A DNA stretch of 64,000 bases, from positions 95,211 through 159,210 of the forward strand of contig OOHM01000002.1 of assembly GCA_900320405.1 (NCBI GenBank). The letters are read 5' to 3'. The notes beneath the pieces are model-generated. The model had not been told where the DNA came from and did not search any database. It was given only the letters and a program-made list of their open reading frames with translations. A program made the position numbers and the translations under genes. Positions 59,294 through 64,000 of the stretch are shown here, in pieces (the first letter of the stretch is position 1; each line of letters begins with the position of its first letter). Origin of the DNA: an uncultured Pseudomonadota bacterium. GTDB taxonomy: Bacteria; Pseudomonadota; Alphaproteobacteria; Rs-D84.

Positions 59294-60301
59294 ATGGCAA
59301 AAATATCGATAATTATACCAATGTACGGTGTTGAAAAATACTTGAACAGATGTTTGGACAGTGTATTGAATCAAACTTTTACCGATTGGCAGGCGATATG
59401 TGTCGATGACGGCGGACCAGACCGTTCTGGGGAAATTGCCGAAGAATATGCCGCGCGCGATAAACGGTTTATTGTTGTTCATCAAAAAAATGGTGGGCTG
59501 TCGGATGCGCGTAATACGGGTATGAAATATGCAACCGGTGAATATATTATGTATATGGACAGTGATGATTTTATCCACCCGCAAACAATGGAAATAACAT
59601 ATTATATGGCGAAACGTGATAAATCTGATATTGTTGCGTTTACTTATGATCATATTTATCGTCCGCGTTTGATGGTGCGACATTTCTTGGGTATGAATAC
59701 AAATAATGTTGTGCCGTGGGGCATAAAAAAAAGATATAACCCGGCAAAAATACCATTTCAGGTTGCGGATGATGTTTTTGAATATGCAACGGAAAGCACG
59801 CATAATGTTAAAAACAAACGTTGGTTAATCAAGCATTGCCAGGTTTGGAAAAATCTGTACCGCCGTTCGTTGATTGCGGATACACCATTTATCAAGGGAA
59901 TTTTGTTTGAAGATTTTCCGTGGTGGAGTGCCGTTATGTTAAAAAATCCACGTATAACAATTATGAATTTGCCGTTGTATTATTATATTCCAAATTTTGG
60001 CGGAATTGTTTTATCGGCAAAGCAATTACGAATGATGGAATCACTCTGTACGGGGATTTCCGCCGCATACAAACTTTATCGTGATAACGCAAATGATTAT
60101 CAGATGAAACAATGGAGTGAAAATTTCTTGTGGCATTTTATATGGCGTGCATTTAATAAAACAAAATATCTTGAAACCAATGCAGAAAAATCCCGGGCAC
60201 GCAATATGTTAAAAGAATTGAAATCAAATGGCGTGTTGGATAATGTGCCGAATGATTTTTTCGAACTGCGGAATCAAATATATGCGTACATTGGTGACTA
60301 G
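59294..60301 (+). CDS. Family 2 glycosyltransferase (paralogue, DSDD type)
   Basis: 335 residues from ATG 59294 (RBS GGGGGTG). GT-A markers ISIIIPMYGVEKYLNRCLDS, CVDDGGPDRSGE, NGGLSDARNTGM and YMDSDDFIHPQTMEITYYMA. The C-terminal half is long and shared with the following gene (LIKHCQVWKNLYRRSLIAD, KGILFEDFPWWSAVMLKNP), typical of WcaA-like O-antigen or capsule glycosyltransferases. An ATG at 59276 in the stop of the previous gene would add six residues. Confidence 0.9.
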   Translation: MAKISIIIPMYGVEKYLNRCLDSVLNQTFTDWQAICVDDGGPDRSGEIAEEYAARDKRFIVVHQKNGGLSDARNTGMKYATGEYIMYMDSDDFIHPQTMEITYYMAKRDKSDIVAFTYDHIYRPRLMVRHFLGMNTNNVVPWGIKKRYNPAKIPFQVADDVFEYATESTHNVKNKRWLIKHCQVWKNLYRRSLIADTPFIKGILFEDFPWWSAVMLKNPRITIMNLPLYYYIPNFGGIVLSAKQLRMMESLCTGISAAYKLYRDNANDYQMKQWSENFLWHFIWRAFNKTKYLETNAEKSRARNMLKELKSNGVLDNVPNDFFELRNQIYAYIGD

Positions 60302-60377
60302 CATTCATATGAATTTTGTGGTACAATAATCCAGAAGGGTATTACCAAAAAACAAAGGAATTTAATCAAAAGAGATT

Positions 60378-60406
60378 TTGACGCATTTGTGCGGTGTCAC
60401 ATTATT
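60378..60406 (+). promoter_or_regulatory. Possible promoter of the third glycosyltransferase
   Basis: TTGACG (60378-60383) and a weak ATTATT (60401-60406), 17-bp spacer, inside the 148-bp gap before ATG 60450. The -10 is poor. Confidence 0.35.
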
Positions 60407-60449
60407 GGCGTAAAATTTTGAGGAAATTTTAGACCAAGAGGAATTTTTT

Positions 60450-61466
60450 ATGCAAGCAATATCTATTATCATACCAATGTATGGTGTTGAAAAATACCTG
60501 CGCAGATGTTTGGACAGTGTATTGAATCAAACTTTCACAGATTGGCAGGCGGTTTGTATAGATGACGGCAGTCCAGATGCCTGTGGCGCCATAGCCGAAG
60601 AATATGCCCGTCGCGATAAAAGATTTCTTGTTATTCACCAAGAAAATGGCGGGCGTGCAGATGCGCGCAATACGGGTTTGCACCATTCAACCGGTGAATA
60701 TATTATGTTTTTGGATGGTGGTGATTTTATTCATCCGCAAACGATGGAGATGACATATTATATGGCGTGTCGTGACGATACGGATATCGTGTCATATACA
60801 TATGATAATATGTACGATGTTTTGTTGAGAATGCGTCATTTTTTTGGAATGGATACGGGTGGGGTCAGTCCGTTTGGAATGAACCGTCAATATGGCCCGG
60901 AAAATGTATGCAGTTTGGTTACAGATAATATATTCAAATATGTCACCGAAAAAAACAATAATATGTTCAATGTGAATCGTCAGTGGCTGATTAAACATTG
61001 CCAGGCGTGGAAGCATTTGTATAGGCGTTCTTTAATTGCCGATATACATTTTATCAAAGGTATTTTATTTGAAGATTTTCCGTGGTGGAGTGCCGTAATA
61101 TTAAGGAATCCGCGGGCAACAATTTTGAATTTACCATTGTATTATTGTCGCCCAGGTTTTGATAAACATATGGTATCAAACGAACATTTATACATGATAA
61201 ACAGTTTGTATACAGGAATTGAGAACGCATTTAATTTATATCGCGGTGGTGCGAATCAGTACCAATTTCAAATGTGGAACAAAAAAATATTGTGGTATTT
61301 TATAGATACCGCGTTTCGTGAAAGCAGTTATGTACACGATTCTGCAGATTTGGGATTGGTGCGCGATAAATTTGCAAAAATGTCCAAGATGGGCGTGTTC
61401 GATTTTCCGCCAAACCAAAAAATGCGAAAATTGCGTAGGAAAATTTTTGGATTTATTGGTGTGTAA
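60450..61466 (+). CDS. Family 2 glycosyltransferase paralogue with altered DxD site
   Basis: 338 residues, similar to the preceding protein end to end (ISIIIPMYGVEKYLRRCLDS, NGGRADARNTGL, LIKHCQAWKHLYRRSLIAD). The metal-binding FMDADD / YMDSDD of its paralogues reads FLDGGDFIHPQT, so the second Asp of DxD is Gly. Activity may be lost or changed. The gap upstream (60302-60449) suggests separate transcription. Clear recent duplication. Confidence 0.88.
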   Translation: MQAISIIIPMYGVEKYLRRCLDSVLNQTFTDWQAVCIDDGSPDACGAIAEEYARRDKRFLVIHQENGGRADARNTGLHHSTGEYIMFLDGGDFIHPQTMEMTYYMACRDDTDIVSYTYDNMYDVLLRMRHFFGMDTGGVSPFGMNRQYGPENVCSLVTDNIFKYVTEKNNNMFNVNRQWLIKHCQAWKHLYRRSLIADIHFIKGILFEDFPWWSAVILRNPRATILNLPLYYCRPGFDKHMVSNEHLYMINSLYTGIENAFNLYRGGANQYQFQMWNKKILWYFIDTAFRESSYVHDSADLGLVRDKFAKMSKMGVFDFPPNQKMRKLRRKIFGFIGV

Positions 61467-61472
61467 ATCTGT

Positions 61473-62303
61473 CTATACGCCGGTTTTTTTGAATCGTGCC
61501 GGAATTTGTACAACCCATTTTAATCCAAACATCCCGGGTTTGTCCAATGCGTATATTGGACGAAAGATGCGTTGAATTATGCGTGCAATTTTTATATATG
61601 TTTCACCGTGTGCGCATTTTTTTGTGACCAAATTAATTGTTCCGTTTCCGCGACGGCGCAGGTGATTCACCCAATCAGGACCGCGTTTTTCTGCCTTGGT
61701 TAACAACATTTCCATATCGACCGCACCAAAATGTAACAGATACAGATTTTTATCTATATGAAAGTTTGCACCATGTACACTGTGAAAACCACTGCCCCAA
61801 CGGGCGGGACGGAACAAAACAACGGGCTTTGTATATCGTGTAGAAAGCAGGGCACGCCCCCGTTGTTCCAGTATCGGTTTTTTTGTGTTCAATGATTTTT
61901 CGGTATTCATATTTTGCCCAATATCCAACCCAAGCCCAGATACCGTTGTGCGATACTTTAATTTTGATAAATATTTTGCCAAAGATGTTTTTGTATTTGG
62001 GTCCACAATCAAAAATTCATCAGAATCGCAACCGATTACAATGTCATATTTTTTGAATAAATCGTTCGCCAAATCTGATATTTTGCCGATTCTATATTTG
62101 TCGCCCGCCGCGCGTGACATTTCGGTGTGCGGTATTTTTATAATGTTCACACCCTTTGCATTTTTTGGTGCGTCTTGATCTGTACCGTCCAATATTATAT
62201 ATAAGTTTTCTATACCCAGTTCACGACCATAGTATTTAACCCAACGCGATAAAAAGAATTCGTCATTTCGTGCCATTGTAATGGCGGCAATTTTTTTTAT
62301 CAT
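61473..62303 (-). CDS. Glycosyltransferase, family 2-like (Glyco_tranf_2_4 type)
   Basis: About 276 residues from ATG 62303: KIAAITMARNDEFFLSRWVK, then LYIILDGTDQDAPKN, and the DxD-like CDSDEFLIVDP. The middle part (RPARWGSGFHSVHGANFHID) and the C-terminus are of the type found in polysaccharide gene clusters. Its ATG overlaps the stop of the RgpF-like gene (ATGA), so the two are a minus-strand operon convergent with the three family-2 genes. Substrate unknown. Confidence 0.8.
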   Translation of the reverse strand: MIKKIAAITMARNDEFFLSRWVKYYGRELGIENLYIILDGTDQDAPKNAKGVNIIKIPHTEMSRAAGDKYRIGKISDLANDLFKKYDIVIGCDSDEFLIVDPNTKTSLAKYLSKLKYRTTVSGLGLDIGQNMNTEKSLNTKKPILEQRGRALLSTRYTKPVVLFRPARWGSGFHSVHGANFHIDKNLYLLHFGAVDMEMLLTKAEKRGPDWVNHLRRRGNGTINLVTKKCAHGETYIKIARIIQRIFRPIYALDKPGMFGLKWVVQIPARFKKTGV

Positions 62304-63145
62304 TTGTGCCCCCGAAATATTTTTTGTTTTGCATACTTTATCTTGCGTGCGCATATTTTTAACGGGTTCGATGTCAAAAGCCAATTCATATATTCGGTTC
62401 CGTAAATGCGGTTCGCGGTTTTCATAATCGCATTCGTGGCGTGCGTATCACAATGTTCAAGTATATATTTTATTTGATTACCAATGGCGCCGTTGTGCCG
62501 TGTGAAAGATGCGCGTTTGATAAATGGGCAACCGCGGTTAAATAAAAATTTTGGATAATTATATGTGGTTCGTCCCCATATAGTATAAATTCCCACCCAT
62601 GAACATTTGTTGTTTTTAATTGTTCGGCTTAAACCGTGTTCGTATTTTACAGTGACGCGATTTTTTGTGGGTTGCTTTGCCACAGATGTTATAAATTCAT
62701 TGAACCAATCGGATGTGGCGATTTTGTTGTTTAACCGCACAAACCAAGATTCCATATATGAATGCGTTCTGTGTGTGGATACGATCAAGCCTGTGGCATC
62801 AAATTTGGTCGATTCCATTTTATCAAATGTTTTTGACATATCCAGCGTTGGGCCAAATACAGAATCATTTACCAAATAAACTTCGTCATAATTTTTTAAT
62901 ATATCATTGTCGCGTGCGAAAATGTATGCGCGTTTATATGAACCAAAATCATATTCACCGTGACGGGTCGCGATTACATGCAAACAGTGTTTTTTTATTT
63001 TATCTGTTTCGCTTTTGGGGGCATCGCAATCCATACAAAGGACGATATCGCCAAATTTTTTCAATTGCGATACATAGTATATCAATGCGTCGTCGATTAT
63101 ACCGTCTGCATCATAACCGGCAAAAATGAATAAACGTTTTTTCAT
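62300..63145 (-). CDS. Rhamnan synthesis protein F-like (RgpF) family
   Basis: About 281 residues from ATG 63145: KKRLFIFAGYDADGIIDDAL, a following YYVSQLKKFGDIVLCMDCDA, HGEYDFGSYKRAYIFARDND, then YDEVYLVNDSVFGP and SYMESWFVRLNN. This matches the RgpF family, found with rhamnose-glucose or other cell-wall polysaccharide genes and believed to extend the glycan. A longer upstream frame lacks family similarity. First gene of the two-gene minus-strand operon, after the typA terminator. Confidence 0.85.
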   Translation of the reverse strand: MKKRLFIFAGYDADGIIDDALIYYVSQLKKFGDIVLCMDCDAPKSETDKIKKHCLHVIATRHGEYDFGSYKRAYIFARDNDILKNYDEVYLVNDSVFGPTLDMSKTFDKMESTKFDATGLIVSTHRTHSYMESWFVRLNNKIATSDWFNEFITSVAKQPTKNRVTVKYEHGLSRTIKNNKCSWVGIYTIWGRTTYNYPKFLFNRGCPFIKRASFTRHNGAIGNQIKYILEHCDTHATNAIMKTANRIYGTEYMNWLLTSNPLKICARKIKYAKQKIFRGHK

Positions 63146-63188
63146 AATATCAGTAAAGCAAATTTTTATAAAATTTTCAACATTGTAA

Positions 63189-63217
63189 AAACACCGGCAT
63201 TTTTGTGCCGGTGTTTT
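63189..63217. terminator. Bidirectional terminator after typA
   Basis: Hairpin of ACACCGGCA-type arms (about 63190-63199 with 63205-63213) with T runs on both strands, just downstream of the typA stop. Confidence 0.85.
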
Positions 63218-63218
63218 T

Positions 63219-64000
63219 TTATATTTCTTCTTTGCCACGGGCAAGTTTTTTGCGTTTGCCACTGTCCAATTCTTTCTTGCGCAGACGGATTGTTGCCGGT
63301 GTGACCTCTACCAATTCGTCATCTTGGATGTATGACAACGCTTCTTCCAATGACATCTTGCGTGGTGGCGCCAGGAATAATTTCTCGTCGGCCGTCACAC
63401 TGCGCACATTGGTTAATTCTTTACCTTTGACCGGGTTAACCTCTAAATCATTTTCTTTGCTGTGTTCGCCGATAATCATTCCCGAATATACTTCGGTTTG
63501 TGGACCAACAAACAACACGCCGCGTGGTTCCAGGTTATGCAATGCATATGTTGCCGTAAGGCCTTTCTCCATTGAAACCAAAACCCCCGGACGATATTGA
63601 TTGATTGGACCACGATATGTGTCGTATTTATCGAACACACGATTCATAATTCCGGTGCCGCGTGTGTCGGTACGGAATTCAGACAGGTATCCAATCAAAC
63701 CACGGGATGGTGCAGAAAACACGATACGCGTTTTGCCACCGCCAGATGATTTCATTTCGGTAATTGTCGCCTTGCGCTTGGTCATTTTTTCAATAACAAC
63801 ACCACTGAATTCATCATCAACATCGACAACGACTTCTTCAATTGGTTCCAACATTTCGCCGTTTTCGCCGGTGTGCATAACAACGCGTGGACGGCTAACA
63901 CTTAATTCGAAACCTTCGCGACGCATTGTTTCAATTAAAATTCCCAATTGCAATTCACCACGACCGGAAACTTCGAAAGATTCTTTGTTTTCGCTTTGCG
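63219..64000 (-). CDS. typA: GTP-binding protein TypA/BipA, C-terminal part (5' end outside window)
   Basis: The frame is open to the window edge on the minus strand, about 260 residues. It shows the end of domain III ([34 protein letters not shown]) and the TypA-specific C-terminal domain ([72 protein letters not shown]). TypA is a translational GTPase tied to 50S assembly and stress. The GTPase domain lies outside the window. Confidence 0.95.
   Translation of the reverse strand, partial: QSENKESFEVSGRGELQLGILIETMRREGFELSVSRPRVVMHTGENGEMLEPIEEVVVDVDDEFSGVVIEKMTKRKATITEMKSSGGGKTRIVFSAPSRGLIGYLSEFRTDTRGTGIMNRVFDKYDTYRGPINQYRPGVLVSMEKGLTATYALHNLEPRGVLFVGPQTEVYSGMIIGEHSKENDLEVNPVKGKELTNVRSVTADEKLFLAPPRKMSLEEALSYIQDDELVEVTPATIRLRKKELDSGKRKKLARGKEEI

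Noticed and set aside
1..64000. CRISPR array
   Set aside because: No set of regularly spaced identical repeats was seen; repeats here are isolated pairs or inverted repeats.

Overview
The window is a gene-dense stretch of a bacterial chromosome, moderately AT-rich, with short intergenic gaps, many overlapping start/stop junctions and clear TTGNNN-16/17-TATAAT promoters. It is most likely alphaproteobacterial: a GapR (DUF2312) gene, the alphaproteobacterial type of AddB, an elongator tRNA-Met typical of that class, and the gene orders def-fmt-truA and lpoA/rsmI all point that way. LolCD, LpoA, MltA, a PagL-like deacylase, a TolC/RND pump and a secretin-like lipoprotein show a Gram-negative envelope. 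The many small Cys-rich or repeat-rich secreted proteins suggest an uncultured, host- or gut-associated lineage, but that is inference.

Layout: 1-2.4 kb gyrB (3' end), an HhH glycosylase and ung. 2.6-6.1 kb a secreted repeat protein, a PagL-like gene, tRNA-Met, an AlkD-like gene, a nitroreductase, tRNA-Thr and a GIY-YIG gene. 6.1-13 kb a T-box-like leader plus aspS, an AsmA-like gene, uvrB and tsaE. 13-15.5 kb ftsQ and an ftsA that is fused in frame to ribulose-phosphate 3-epimerase. 16-22 kb envelope genes (secretin-like lipoprotein, lolC, lolD, small secreted proteins, a beta-barrel). 22.3-25.3 kb an accessory island: a truncated phage-type repressor, a LysR regulator, two copies of a structured RNA candidate, two small repeat-flanked cassettes and tRNA-Gln. 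25.4-31.5 kb a MarR-controlled efflux operon and a HAD phosphatase. 31.5-33.4 kb a second structured RNA candidate followed by three secreted-protein genes. 33.4-57.6 kb housekeeping genes (rmuC, def-fmt-truA, comEC, gapR, pyk, lpoA, rsmI, engB, addB, xthA, an acyl ligase, mnmE-ruvA, yebC, ruvC, dciA, mltA, secB, recA). 57.6-63.1 kb a surface-polysaccharide glycosyltransferase cluster. 63.2-64 kb the 3' part of typA.

How the genes work together: the window is rich in DNA repair (Ung, an HhH glycosylase, AlkD, XthA, UvrB, AddB, RuvA, RuvC, RecA, RmuC), in translation and tRNA functions (AspRS, Def, Fmt, TruA, MnmE, TsaE, RsmI, EngB, TypA), and in envelope assembly (FtsQ/FtsA, LolCD, LpoA, MltA, SecB, AsmA).

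The most unusual items are (1) the FtsA-Rpe fusion, (2) a T-box-type antiterminator fold ahead of aspS, a riboswitch class I do not know from Alphaproteobacteria, (3) two diverged copies of an about 180-nt RNA whose helices show compensatory changes, and (4) a separate multi-branched RNA with an intrinsic terminator at 31.6 kb. No CRISPR array, prophage module or complete insertion sequence was seen.
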